From Pycnococcus provasolii (taxonomy: Eukaryota; Chlorophyta; Pseudoscourfieldiophyceae; Pseudoscourfieldiales): a stretch of DNA of 64,000 bases. A model generated the notes under the pieces. The model was not told where the DNA came from. It worked only from the letters and a program-made list of their open reading frames with translations, and ran no database searches. A program made the translations under genes and the position numbers. Each line of letters begins with the position of its first letter. Position 1 is the stretch's first letter. Location: assembly GCA_049487715.1 (NCBI GenBank), contig CP150546.1, positions 682,001 through 746,000 of the forward strand, given 5' to 3'. Positions 38,769-52,036 of the stretch are shown here, piece by piece.

Positions 38769-39443
38769 TTTTTCCTTTGATTGTATCGACTTTTTCTACA
38801 TCTTCACTAAATTCACGGAACTTCACGAGTGCATGCAACATCCAGGCGATGTGCTGTACGTACCACATGGTTGGCACCACGCCGTGCTATGTCGCCTCGA
38901 GCCCATCCATTCAATTGTCAGGGTGAATGAAGGTGGGTGCGAGGCGCGGGTGCGTCTGGTGCTAATATTAGCAATTTACATTTTACACACCACCTGGACC
39001 AGGTATGTAGCCCTAACCTTTAGCTAGGAGGCACGTTAGGGCTTCTACGTTCTTGTCTACCCTTATGGAGACATGTCTGCTCTGGCCTCTGCTCTGGCCT
39101 GCGAGCGGCCTCGCCAGACGCCAGTGGCGTCTTGGTCTGGTCAAGCACACACATGGTGACTCGCCGGAAGCTGGAAATCAACCTTAAGCTCGGAAGGGAT
39201 TTTGATTTGACCATTTTTGTTGTAAAATGTCGCGACATGGCGTTTTTACAAAACGAACTCCCACACACTCTCTCTCTCTCTTCGCCGTCTTCTTCAATAA
39301 ATGGAATTCACTTACCCTCCCTCCAATTGTACACATCTATGTTGGTCCGTCGTCGTTCATCATCCTCTTTCTCCAATTCACGATATCTTCATCCACTGTC
39401 TCCATCCTTCCAAACGACGTGACCCGAACCTTTTTTCTTTAAC
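38769..39443. other. 675-bp convergent intergenic region with a captured gene fragment
   Basis: After the LETM1-like stop the region holds the 78-bp JmjC copy (38812-38889), then mixed sequence with TCTGGCCTCTGCTCTGGCC at 39079-39097 and a TC-rich tract at 39270-39290. The 3' end of the giant gene closes it. Otherwise nothing is recognised. Confidence 0.55.
38812..38889 (+). pseudogene. 78-bp duplicated fragment of the JmjC active-site exon
   Basis: Bases 38812-38889 match 24465-24542 of the JMJD6-like gene at 77 of 78 positions; the one difference (38835, G for C) changes Ile to Met. The copy encodes FTELHECMQHPGDVLYVPHG and then WHHAVL, including the distal iron-ligand His. Homology ends abruptly on both sides. 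It has the same plus orientation as the parent and lies 44 bases after the LETM1-like stop, in its presumed 3' untranslated region. Confidence 0.92.
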
Positions 39444-42400
39444 TTAACCGCTCAGGGGCATGTATTGCACATTGCTGGCAAAACTTCCGTCCGGCGACGT
39501 GCCGCCTTGCACGTAGATGCCAGTTCCAAATGCGCCGAGCGACATCTCAGAACGCGCCTCCTCGCCATTCACGATGACCGTGTCCCATTCGCACGTCGCC
39601 ACCTTGAAGCGATACACCTGGCCAAAGCTACCCGGCTCAGACGAAAAGTCCGTTCCGCCGGTGAAATAAACGCTCGTGCTGTCGGCAATCGCTCCCTGGG
39701 CGAAGCGTGGGGTAAGGGACACGCTACTTGGTCCAGCTGCATTCATGCAGCCGGTTGTGATGTCCGTGACGGTCACGTTGCAGCCCTTCGCGGTCGCGCT
39801 CACGTACGTGCCCGTGTAGCTGGGCATCTTGCACGCAATGTCAGCCTTGAAGAATTCGCCACTGAATCCTGTGCTTGTGTACCCACCCATCACGTACATG
39901 GTGCTTCCGAACATGGCTGCGGAGTGACCAAAGCGGGCGCCAAGCGGCGTCGAAGCCGCAAGCTTCGTCCACATTCGGCTCTGCAGGTCATACGACCACA
40001 CGTCGCCGAGGTTACCCGTGTGGTCACGGCCGCCGTACACGATCATCTTGCTGCCCGCGGGAAGCTCGTTCTTGCCCTGAGCATTCACAACGGCATCAGA
40101 CTCGTACACCACCGCGCTGTGCCCCATGCGTGGCGAAGGCACCTCCTTCGAGAGGTGCGGCAGGAACTCCCACGTCGCGGTTCGCACTCCGCCAACCGAC
40201 TTAGTGCTCAGCGCCCACACGTCATTGTAGAGATAAGAGCTTCGCTCACCTCCAAAGATGACCATGTGGTCGCTCGTGACGTCGTTGGTGTGACGGTTGC
40301 CAATGTGCTTCGGGTGGCAAGTGCTGTGCTCGTAGCGTGGCGGAGGAGAAGCCGTGGTGCTGAGCGTCTCCCAAACCCTCTGACTGATCACGTTCAGTGC
40401 AGCGACGTCGTCGCCCAGAGCACCCGCCGACACTCCAATGCTGTCGTCGTACGCCATCACACTCACGTCGTCCCAGTACGCAATCCCGTCGGAGAGGCCT
40501 GCGTGCGAGAGAGTATCCACGCCCAGACCAGCCGTAAGCGACAGCGAGTAGAAGTCGACCGAGGTCGACGTCTCCTTCACCGTCACGCCGTCCACCTGGG
40601 CAACCATGCCGCTCGCCGTGCCGCTCGTCACCTCCAAGCGATGCCACCCAGCCTCGCGACTGTGCGTTGTTGACTGCCACGGCGAGGCCATCGCATAAGC
40701 GGCGTTGTCGCTCAGCGTGTACAAGCCAAGGGCAGTGCTGCGCGCGTCGCGTGCCATGCCGACGTTGTCGTGCGGCAGTAGCGGCTTGCCCTGCGTGGTC
40801 GTGGCACCGCAGTCCGTGAAATCTGGGCTCATGTAGTGGCTTGACGCGCACGCGCCGTTGTCCCAGATCCATCCCGACATCTTGAATCCCGGCGAGCTAG
40901 AGAAGTTCGTTCCGGTCCACGCAATCTTGCCCGTCCCGCTCATCTCGAGAACGTGCCCCCCGCGATACGCAGCGGGAGACGCCTTGTTGTACGACATCTT
41001 CAGCGGCGTCCCAGGCGAGCCACATCCGTCGTCCGACGACCACATCGAAGCCTTGGCAGCATCCTCGAAGTCGTCGAAGATGTCGGTCACGCCAGCCAGG
41101 CCGTGATACTGGTTGAAGCCCGTTGCGTAGCCGTTTCCGTACGACATGTCAACCACCTTGAGACCCGCAGCCGAGACGACCGACTTCGGCAAGCGAACGA
41201 AGAACCTCGTGCTCTCGGAGTGCCGGCATCCCGACGTGGGATCCATGTAGTAGTTCAGACGCTCGCCATTCTGCGGCGCCGTGAAGAGCACGTCGTAGCA
41301 CATCGGGTGCATGCGAGCGGCGTCGACCAGCTCCTTCGTGTTCACGATCACCTCGATCGTCACGTCGTTGCCAACCGCCGCGGCAACGCTGACGTTGACG
41401 TGCTTCACGAAGAAGAACGTGTCTCCCTTCGCCATCACATTGGCGCCACGCAGGATCTGCGTGTCGCTCAGGTACGTCTTGTCTGAGGACGCGCCTCCCC
41501 AGATGACGAGGTCCTCACCACTCACCATGGAAGAGTGACCTTGACGGCGAACGCTCTTGGGCATGCCCACGTTGTCCTCGTACGTGTAGATCTTGCTCCA
41601 GTATCCGTGCGACACAGTAACGGAGATGCTCGCCTCGTCAGTCACGCTACCACCGGTAAGACTGAAGGCGTTGAAGTAGCTCACATCCGGAGAGTCGAAC
41701 AAAAACGTCGCGACGTACGTGCCACTGCCGTGCGAAACCACCGTGCCAACCTTCTCGTCAGATCCAATAGACGGGACGAACATCGCGTCAATGGTGTGAG
41801 CATCCGTCACCTTGTTGGAGTACGCGTCCCACAGCGTGAGAACGACGGCGTACGGAACACCCTGAATGGGCTCAGCTGACGGCTTCACACTCACAATCTG
41901 CGCGGGCGAGGCGGGGATCACGTTTAAGGTGACAGTGCTCGGCAAGAAGAAGCTTCTGGCAATGTTCGTCTGCCTCGGGTTCTCCTCGATCTGCACGTAG
42001 TACAGGCCAGCCTGCGTCAGGTTCTTGCCCGTAGCCTCGAACGCATTTCCGTGAGAAGCAACCACGTCAGATCCTGTCGCGGCTCCCGGGCACGTGGCTG
42101 TGGTCGTGCGCGTCGACGCCTCCGCGATCGCCGTCCCCGTTGTAATCAACGGGTACGTCGCGCACGTATCCAAGCTCACGGCTCCCTCGTAATTCACCTC
42201 GTACGGCGTGGCGACGAGCTCAAGCTTGACGTCGTCGTTCTCGGGAATGAAGTTGTAGCCGCACACATCCTTCGCTACCATCGAGATGATCACGTCGCCG
42301 CCGGCGACGTGCGTGAGACTCGACGACGCGCCGTTCTTGCTAATCCAGTCAAGACCCGAGTAGTAAGAGCTCGGCTTCTGCGAGGCTGGGTACGGCGTAT

Positions 42401-45400
42401 CATCCTCGGAGAACGACACGCCGGTTCCAGACAGAACGCCAGACATGCAAGTTCCGGCCATGCTCGACGCAGACGCCGGCTTGCACGCCGACCCGAAGCC
42501 CGTCGCCTTGGTCGCGGTGGACTTCTCGCCGAACGAGAAGTACGCCGCCACGTCAGACGAAAATCCGGGGCATCCCATGCTCTCGGAAATGTCGTCCGCC
42601 GTCATCGCCGTGTTGGCCAACTTCAGCTGCGTGATCTTGCCCTCAAAGCCATGGCCGATGACCAGCGGGTGCTCGTACGGGTTCGGGTTCGCGTCCTTCG
42701 GCTCGCTGAACGCCTCCGACGCTCTCTCGATTCCATCCAAGTAGATCTTGAAAGACGTGCCGTCGTACACCGCCGCGACATGAACCCAGTCCTCGGCGGC
42801 GAATGCCGCGCTTACCGAGCGGTGCACGCCAAGACCGACGTAGACAACCGCGTTCAGGAAGCCGTCCTTCACGTACAGGCTGTAGCCCTTCGTGTAGTTG
42901 CCGTTGGCCAGCTCCGCCTCCGATCCCTTGAAGAGCAGATACCCCGTCTCGTTCACAGCCTCCGAGCCCTTCACGTAGGCCGACATCGTGAGTGCGCTGC
43001 CCGACAGGTCCATGGCAGCCTGGCCCGTGCCCTCGGCAACAACGATCGCACTCTTTCCACCCGTGAAGGCGGCGGCCCCGCCCGCGCATACGTCGAAGCA
43101 GAAGCTGCCATCCCTGATGAGCACGCCGCCGATGCGAACATCCACAAAGTACTTTCCAACTTGCTCTGGCACGAAGTACACGGAGTACAGTCCGTTGCCC
43201 ATGGGCGTCACCGTCGCAGAAACGTCGTTCGGGCCGGTCACATTTACCTGGAACACATCCGTGTTGTCCGTCTTCTTGCAACCGTGTGCGTCCATCGCCT
43301 GAATGGTGAAAACGTTCGGCACGCCAAAGCACGTGGGCGCAAAGTCGACGATGTACGTGTCTGGCGCGCTGGTCGTAGACGGCTCGATCGTCGTCTGGAA
43401 TGCGTCCACCTGCTGCGTTCCGAGGAACACCTTCGTGTCGTACGTCGTGCAGTTACCCTCGTAACGCACGTGGTAAAGGCCGTCGTTCGTGTCCTTGACC
43501 GACACGGACGCGCTCAGCGAGGCGTCGCCATTCGATGGCACCATGGTGACGTTGAACGAATCTCCGCCGTGCAGCCTCTTCTTGCCACATGCCGTGCGCG
43601 CGGTGATGGTGAACGTTCCCACAACCTCTGACTTCGCTCCGTTCATTTCCCTGCCATTGATAGTCGTGCTGTCCCAGACGGTCGGGTCGTCGTACGACAC
43701 ATTCACGTACGTCATGCTCTTGGCACTTGCAACAATGTCGCCCTTGCCAAGTTTCGCGTTTCCTTCGCCGTATCCCTTGACGGTGGTTCCAGCACCCTCA
43801 AACTTGAGGTACGAGGAAGCCGTCGAGATCGCCTTGCGCGGGCACTGCGTGAACATCTTCGCACTCCAGGCGGGAATCGCGCCGTCCATCACCTCGATAT
43901 CGTAGATCAGGCCGTGGAACTTACGCTCGTCCTGCGGCTCAGACGCCGTGGCGTGCGTCAGATTCGCGGCGCCCTCCTGGCCCACGTAGAAGTCCGTGGT
44001 GAAGCTCATCGCGATATGCGATTGGTAGTCCATCTGGTCAACGAGCATGCCATCAATGTAAAGGAACGTATTCGTGCCGTCGTACGACGCCGCCACGTGC
44101 GTCCACTGCTGCGATTTCACCGTGGCCTTCGGCGAGATGAACTCGCGGTGCTGCATGCACGGCTCACCCGTGCAGTCGGTGTACACCGAGAAGGTGAGCT
44201 GGTCGCCGTCGAGCCCAAGCGCCATGTGCGGGCCCTTGGATGCCAGGATGGTCTGCTTCACGTTCGTGTAGTACGGGTAAATCCAGCTGGACACCGTCAC
44301 GGCGCGCGTGACATTCAAGCGGTAGTTCAAGCCAAGGTCGTCGAGCGGCAACTTCAGTGTCGCGTCGATTGGCGACTCAACCTTGTCCGTGTCCACGGCA
44401 AACTCGCTCGTGTGGTAGCGCGCCGCCACCTCACATGCGGACAGCTCGCGGCTATAGACCCACACGTCGTCAACTTCACCCTGCATCATGGTCACCTTGC
44501 CCGTGTACATGGTGCTATTGAGGACTGGGCTGTAGAACGACGCTTCTTCCTCCGTCATCTCGCGGTAGTTCATGTAGAACTTCGTCAAAGTTGCGTTCAA
44601 TGCATCCTTCGTCATACAGACCATCTTCCAACCGCCGAGATCCTGCGATCGCCCTCCAGCCTTGTCCACCGCGCCTGGCGCGAGCGAGTCCGCCGTAAGC
44701 AAGTGCAGCCACATGCAGAGCGAGTGGTGCTTCGTGGCATTAATACCCGGCAGAACGAGATCATCGTCGCTCACGCCGACCATGTACGCCGACTGATCGA
44801 ACATGTCGCGGTCCATTGTTGTGTAGGCCACGTCGTACGTGCCGTCAGCACCGCCAACCGCATCGACGACGGTATTGCCGTCGACGAGGTCGCATGGATA
44901 GTAGTGATCAAGACCTGCCGACAGATCGTGCATCACCGGCATCTTCATGAATTCATTAATGTTAAACGCCTTGGCGGCGGAATCGCCGTCAGCCTCGTAG
45001 GTGCACATGTTATTCGCGGCGAGAACCTCCACCGAGCCTGTGTCGGCGCACCCGAGTGGCGGGACAACCACCTCGTAGGAGGTGGGCGGCATGTAGTAGT
45101 ACTTCTGGTCTGCCGAGACGTAACCCGAGGCGCTCGTTTTGGGAAGAGCAGTTGGCGCGGCAGCCTTCGCGTACGCGCCATCGGCCCACAGCGTGTTGGA
45201 AAAGTCGAATCGAAGGTGTTCACCCGGTGCGATGTTTGCGCCGTGCACGACAATCTTCTGGCCACCCATCACACCCGCCTTTTGCGGCGACGTCGCGAAC
45301 AGTTCCGGAGCCTGCCACGGGGCGGTCGACGGCACCTGGGCACCGGAGACGAGAGTCAGATCGAACTTCGCCTCGCCCATTGCGTTCGCGAACGTGCCAG

Positions 45401-46025
45401 CAAGAGCGTCGTTGAAGCTGTAGAGCGCCGCCAATGTTCCGCTGGCGCCGTTCGCAGCTTCTGAGCAGTACACCGTGCTGGATGCGTTCACCGATGCCTT
45501 GCCTTGGTACACGCGCAGGTAATCCACGGCACCGGCGAAGAACGAGGCGAACGACGTGCCATCGAGCGTCTTATCGGCGCACACGCTAAGCGACGCACTC
45601 ACGGGGCGTGAAACCGTTGTGAAGTGCTCGTGCATCACGCCATCAACGTACAGATCGCCCTCGCCGTCTGGTCCCACGGTGACCATGACGAAGTGCCACT
45701 CTCCCGGTTTCGAGCCAGCGGCCGAGGTGGAGTGCACATCTGCGATGGCGTCGTCGTAATAGAAGAAGCGTTCGCCGTCGTACATGATACCGCCAGCATT
45801 CTGCTGGTTGCCAACCTTGTTCTCGAACGCGAGGACGGTGGTCTCCACTTGCCCCGCGTGCCCCTTAAGCTCTCGTCGGCGCATCGCAACCTTGTCATCT
45901 GCGATCGCGGATGTCTCACCAAGCAGGCTTCGTCGCCGTCCCTGGGAGTTCGCGATGAGCTGCGCCAACGTGCGCGGCGGCGGCGGCGGCGGCGGCGGCG
46001 GGCTCGGTGGCGGCGGCGGTGGCGG

Positions 46026-46056
<31 letters not shown>

Positions 46057-49000
46057 GCTGCCGGTCGTACGAGCTTCTCGGCGTACGGGAAGACCCAAGC
46101 GGAGAACGAGTAGCCCTCGCTGAAGTCGAAGCTTTCCATCGCACTCGTCGCGTAGTCGGACGCACCGTCGCACTCGAACGCCACCTCTGTGACGGAGTAA
46201 GGAACCGCGTTTTGCGAAGTCGGGCCCGCCAAGGAGAAGTAGTACGCGCCTGCCGCCTCAGCTTTCGGCGTGGGGCAGAACACCTCGGTATCCGAGACGA
46301 ACACCGGGTTGGTTTGCAGCTCCGCATTCTTGTAGGTGAATGCAGGATAGGCGTCGTATTCCATGTTGATGAAAGGGCTGTAGTTGAGTCCTGTCGACTC
46401 GTCGCCGCGCGGCGCAACGGTGACCGCGGGAGGTTCGACCTCTTCGGGCTTACGCGTCCACGAGCACTTCAAATGCGGGCTCGCCGCCAGGTTAAATCCA
46501 AGCACGCGTTGGCTCAGCATCGAGTTGAGCGGACCGCTGACAACGTGGAAGTCGTCCGTGTCATCGTATGTCACGGGCACACCCTCAACGGAGTAAACCG
46601 ATGTGGGATACCAGGGCGCGGCACTTGCCTTCAGCGCAACCGTTCCGTTCACGCTGAAGGCGGCAGTCACGTCAGCCATGGATGAGAAGGTGTAGAACGC
46701 CACAAACGAGGTATCGACACCAGCCGTTCCTGTCGACGAACCTAGCTCGTCAATCTGGCTCTCTGCGGCGCCCGGCGTCAGGATCTTGAGGTTATCGATG
46801 AGACCGGTGAAGCCCGTGCCGAGTGCGACAAGCTTCTGGTCACCCGAAACGGCGCTCGTCGTCGCCTGCTGCACGCCATTCAGGTACAGCGCGTAGCCGT
46901 CCGCCGTGTCCGTCATCACGACGTGGTGCCACATGTTGAGCGTGACCGTCACGCCTCCCTCAGGGTAGTCCGTGCCATCCTTCCGCAACGAAATGCCGCC
47001 AGCGCCGAATGCGAGGTCGATGCCCTCGGTAGAAATGATCGTGGCGGTCGTGTTGGGCGAGGGCATATCCATCGGCTTGATCCATGCAGAATACGTCGTG
47101 CCCATCGGACCAGCCTTCGATGTGAGTGTCGCCGTCCCATCCACGTGAAGCGAAACCTCCGAGATGGTCGACTTGAGCGGCGCGGATCCGACGCCACCTC
47201 CGTCGTTCGACACGCCGAAGTACGCCATGTCCGTTGGGTACGGCGTGCGCGGCACCGTGCACTTCACCGTCTCATACCAGCCAAACCACTGGCTGTCGTA
47301 GAAATTGTTGCTCAAGTGCGCTCCGCTGCGAGCGGGGATCGTCTCAAATGCTGGTACGTTGCCACCACGTAGCAAGCCCGTTCCAAGCTGCGCATCGGTG
47401 TTTGAAACGAACCAGTCAACGCGAGTTCCGGTGGGGCAGTATCCGCAGTCGTTGGCGGTTTGAGGGCCACCCGTGGAATACGGATACGCCGGGCACGACT
47501 CCAGCAAGTTGGGGACCTTGCACAGCGGCTGATAAAGCTTCTTCATCGGCCTGCGATTGCTCGATGGGTCGAAGTAGGGAAGCATTTCGTTTGGCTCGAG
47601 AACTGTCTCGGCGTCCGTGAATACCACGTTGCTCTTGACAGTGTCGTACGAGAAGGACATTCCATCACGTGGAAGCTCCATGCCAAGGCGAGGGTAGTGG
47701 CTTGCCTTGTACTTTGCCGAGTCCTCCGACTGGAAGTACTCAAAGTTCGGCCCGTCGCCGTCGAGAGGGTGTGTTGTGAGCTCGCCTCGTGGGTCCGGCT
47801 CGACGACAGCACACTTGAGGAAAGGCGAGCGCGCGAAGCCGAGACCCTTGACGGTGACTGTGGCTGCACCACTCGGGTCGAGCGGTGCTACGCCTCCTCC
47901 AATCTCCGATGAGATGTGCGTAATCATTGGCGGCGCGAACGGCGTTCCCGTGTAGATGTACTTGGCATTCTTCGCAAAGCTGATAAAGCTAATGGGATCC
48001 GCTCCATCAATCACAGTCTGGGATGTTGACGTGTAAGCTCCAGCAGTGTACGATGCATCGTCGCTCGCCGTGGGATTTCGAGCGCCGGCGATCTTCTGGG
48101 CCACCACCGAAGGACGTGATGGGCCGAGGCCGGCCACCTGTTTGAGAGTGCGGCGACCTCCCGTACTTGGCACTGAAGGAGGGGGGACGGCTCCTTCGTT
48201 GCACGGATTATTGAAGCGCGAGTAGAGCACTCGGCCAGCGGTTAGGTCGAACTGGACACCACGCGGCGTCTCGAGTGTGCGAGATGTCACGTGCTGCGGC
48301 ATCAAAAACATCGTCGCCTGCACTTCGTCTTTTGTGAGAGCGCGATTCCAAATTGCCACCTCGTCGATAATGCCTTCGAACGGATTGGTCGACAGATCCG
48401 GGCATCCGTCTCCCATCTTCAGCGTGCACGATTTACCGCCGCCGCACTGGTTCACCGTGTACTTGTCCAATCCCGCCGGCTCGAAAATTCCGGTGGCCGT
48501 GTTGTACGGGACCGACTCGTAACCCTCCTTCACTGGCTGATCGGTCACCATGTTGTAGTTATCAGCGCTCATGACATCGCCGTTGTCACTGGTCGAGCTC
48601 CAAGACGAGGGTGCGCCGAGGTTGCGACGTCCCCCGGGCGCCATAGTGGGAGTTGCAAGGCAGTGGTTCGGGTACTCCCTGAGATCCACCGACGCCCCGA
48701 CAGCCTGACCGAGGCCATAGCCGGGCTTCGCGGGATCAACCTGCACGTCGGTCACCAGCTCCTGCGCCACGCCATCGACGTAGAGAGAGCCACGCCCGGA
48801 TGTGTCAATTGACGCCATCACGTGGTGCCACTCAAAGTTCGTGAAGTTCGTGGCGGTCATGTACACCTTGTCCAGGTCCTTGAGCGTGAATCGACTGAGC
48901 GGCGGGTACCAATTGATAGCCAGCTTGCAGTCGAACCGAATAAGCGTTTCCTCGTCCTTCGGCGGCTCGCGCTCGATGCGGATATTCACGCAGTAGTAAG

Positions 49001-52000
49001 GTTGCGCCGTGATGAGGTACTTGTCGTATGCGAAGAAGCAAACCCGTGAGAGCGGCTGACGATCGTCGAGGTCAGCGTTAGCATTGGGCGAGGGCCAGTA
49101 GAAGCGGCGGCGCACCTTCATTCCCTGCGGGAATTGCGGGTAGTCCGTCAGGTACTGAGGATCCTCGAGCCTCATCTGCGGCGCGTGCGGCAGTCCGGTA
49201 GAGTCGATAGTCAGCTCCGTGCAATCATCCGTATCGATGGCAGTAATGTAGAAAATCACCGGCTTTCCCTTGTACACAAGAATGTCTGCCGGCTCGTACT
49301 TTTGATTGCTTACGCCTTTCACCTCGCCAGTCTGCGACAGCGATGTACTCCACTTGTCGAATCCGGGCGTGTCTTTGTAGCCACTCACATCCGGGCCGGT
49401 TACGAAGGTTGGCCTCTGGTTGGAGATACAGGCGCCAGCTGCAGGCACGATCGAATTTGTGGTCGGGTCCAGTGCACCGCCACAAGCGTCGTTCTGCGCG
49501 TTCGCCGTGCAGGCTGACGCATTATTGGCTGTAGGACCAATGCCGCAGATCGTGCACTTCTGGTTGATCACAACAGTGTTCGCACCAGCTGCGAACGAAA
49601 TGTCACCGCCGTAAACGCCGTCAAGGTCGGTAAATGTCGCAACGCCGGGATACTTAGCCATGTAGTTGCACGCGGGCGTTCCAACCAGGTTAGTTGGACA
49701 GGGCCCATTGGCGTTGTTTGGGTCCACGTAGTTGTCATTGCGGCTGTTTCCTCCCGTCTCCACGGCACCCAAGGAGGTGGTTGGCGCAAGGCGTTTGTTG
49801 TCCTTGCAGGCGGCGTTGCAGAAGTGCAGCGGGCCGTCGTACAGGTAAAGCATGAAGTCAAGCGGTACCTTCACACCCGTGTTCGTCGCCGGACGAACGT
49901 CCTTGATCATCACGACCATATTGTAGAGACCTTCTGGCAACTTCTGGCATCCCGTTGCGCCATCCGCACAATCCGATCCGTCAGCCGCTTGCCAGGTGCG
50001 CCACTCGACGAGGCCGGGGATGATTGAGCGGAACGACGTGGAAGTTCCCGTGACGTTGGTTGGAACACGATCGGTTGCGCAGATGCCGCCGTCGCTGTTC
50101 AACTGATCTCCCACGAACACCGTGCGGCTGAACCTGTCGCACTGGTCGCCGCCAAATTGTCCATTCGTCTTCAGCGAATACAGATTGATCTTGCCGTAGT
50201 TCGCATCAGCGGGATTGCAGTTGTAGTAGTCAGCATTCGCCGGAAGCGTCTGATCGTTCGCCGCCACGGCGCCGTACAGCTCGCAGTACTTTGTGATGTT
50301 GTACAGATCGTTCGACTCGTTCGGCTGATTGAACGGATATTGGTCCAACTTGCTGCGCGTGAGGCCACCGTACTCGATGTAGTTGCCGAAACGGAACTCA
50401 AGCTCGTCGTCCTCCGTGTCGTATGCCGCGATCTGGAAGTAGGTGTAACCATCCACGGCAGACATTGGCACGGGCAGCACGGGCATCATCGACGCCACGG
50501 GCGCAGAGTTGCCATCGGTGCCGATGAATACCTCCACCTCGAGACGGAAGCGGCCTTCGGCGTTGTTGTTGAGCAGCCGATCAAGCTTCTTTTCGCACGC
50601 GCCCGTGTTGCTCACGCCACCCACAAAGGTGTTCATGTCGTACTCGCATGCGAACACGCGGTAGCCACCCGTGAAGAAGGCTGTGTAGGGCACGCCGACG
50701 TTGTACGTGTGCTTGAAACGCCCATATCCCGCGAGATAGTTTCCGACAGGCGTGAGGTCGTCCTCCATGCTGTCAACCGTCATCTGCACGGTGGCGGTGC
50801 TTCCCTGCTCGTCGCCGAGAAACATGCCGTAGATGTTACTCCACGACGCGCACTTCTCCGGATCCTTCTCCGGGTTTGCCTGCCACTGCGCGCACTTCGC
50901 TGCAGCCGGGTTCACGCCGGAGGTGAACTGAGGGAGCACGCCGTTGGACTCCACCGCGACCTTGTAGTCGCAGTAGAACGGCGTTGGACATGCAACGACG
51001 TCGCACTTCTGCCCGTTGGCGCAGTTGGCCGTCTGCTTCACGGGCGGGAATTTGATGTAGAACTTGTCCACCCCGCCGAGCTTCGGGTTGTTGTTTCGGC
51101 AACCCTGCGGCGAAACGCAGCCTCCTGCAAGATCGGTGGCCGCCTTGTCATCGCAGTTGGGAGCCGGGCCACCGCCGTTTGGCGAAGGACACTGGAAACA
51201 GTCCTGCGCGAGCAGCGATCCCTGCTTCGTCGCACAGTTGCGCGTCGTAGCAAGATTTGAGTCGACAAAACCGGCTGCGAAGTTCGCTGCGGAGAGAGGA
51301 TTCGACGCGAACGTCTCCTCGCTACCGTAAAACACCTGCGTGGTCGGGTCTGTAGTTGTCTGGAGCCACTGCTCGCCAAAGTAGCTACCCCAGTTGTAGT
51401 TTCGGCGGTACGCCAGGCGCATCGAAAACTCAACCTCGCCTGCGGCACCGGTCGAAGTCTTGGCCCAGCTGATGGTTCCGAAGCGGAAGTGCGAAGCTGT
51501 ATTTGTTTGGTTGTTTTGTTTTGTGGGAGCGTGCGAGGCGTTGGAATCACGTGAGCGTTTATTTTGTTTTGGTTGTTGTTGTTGTTGTTGTTGGTGTGTA
51601 AGATCTTCAGCCTTCCCAAACGTCTCCCACCATCCAGCCATACCGCCGTGAGCTGTGCGCCCGCGGCCCACTTGTTTGCTCGTTCGGCAAGCGAACGGCC
51701 GCGTGGCGTGTACCGTTGTTGTTTCGGTCCCTGCTTCTTCCACCTTCCCTCTCCTCTCCGTTCGCCCATCCCGTGCATGTCCGAGCTTGCACGCTCCCTA
51801 CGGCACTTTCGCGTGCGCGCACACACACACGAACGCACGCCCACGCACACACGCACTCCCCTTCCCTCTCGTCGCCTCTTCGACTTACCGTCTGCCAGGG
51901 GCAGCGCCGCGCATAGCGCAAGCAGCAGCGTCGCCGCGGCACCAGTCCATCTGCAACTTGTGGTCGAGCTTTCTGCTGTCCGCCGACGTCGGCGGTTCTG

Positions 52001-52036
52001 TGTGTGTCGTCTTAAGCCTCCAGTCTCCATGTGCAT
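39444..52036 (-). CDS. giant secreted LamG/IPT/filamin-like/Kelch protein
   Basis: Two exons (52036-51889 and 51496-39444) give about 4,066 residues. Exon 1 starts MHMETGGL and encodes a signal peptide, AAATLLLALCAALPLAD. The mature protein opens SHFRFGTISWAKT, a module seen in large adhesin-like proteins, then Cys-rich sequence and SPV-type beta modules. LamG-like modules lie at about residues 900-1140, 1500-1630, 1825-2055, 2240-2415, 2425-2615 and 2855-3015; WHHVMASIDTSGRGSLYVDG is typical. IPT-like segments lie near 1230 and 2120 (KAGVMGGQKIVVHGANIAPG), filamin-like repeats near 2670-2845 and 3100-3335. A hinge of about 25 prolines with Ser lies near 1870. Kelch repeats (VIWGG, VIFGG, IVYGG, YVMGG) lie near 3370 and 3770-4066. 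No C-terminal span is seen. A cell wall, scale or adhesion role is inferred. Confidence 0.85.
51497..51888 (-). other. spliceosomal intron of the giant gene
   Basis: On the minus strand the donor is GACG|GTAAGTCG at 51888 and the acceptor AAATACAG|CTTCG ends at 51497, giving 392 bases in phase 1. Splicing joins LPLAD to ASHFRFG and restores one frame from signal peptide to the first module. The intron holds GT/CA-rich sequence and a GTT/CAA repeat on its 3' side. The unspliced frame would need a non-ATG start. Confidence 0.85.

Noticed and set aside
42051-45464. Two plus-strand frames of more than 500 codons opposite the giant gene
   Set aside because: They are rich in Arg, His and Val without motifs, and the minus strand carries clear LamG-like and filamin-like modules throughout.
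50157-51260. A 367-codon plus-strand frame opposite the 5' part of the giant gene
   Set aside because: It is Arg/Val/His-rich with no motif, and the minus strand encodes Cys-patterned secreted sequence continuous with the signal peptide exon.
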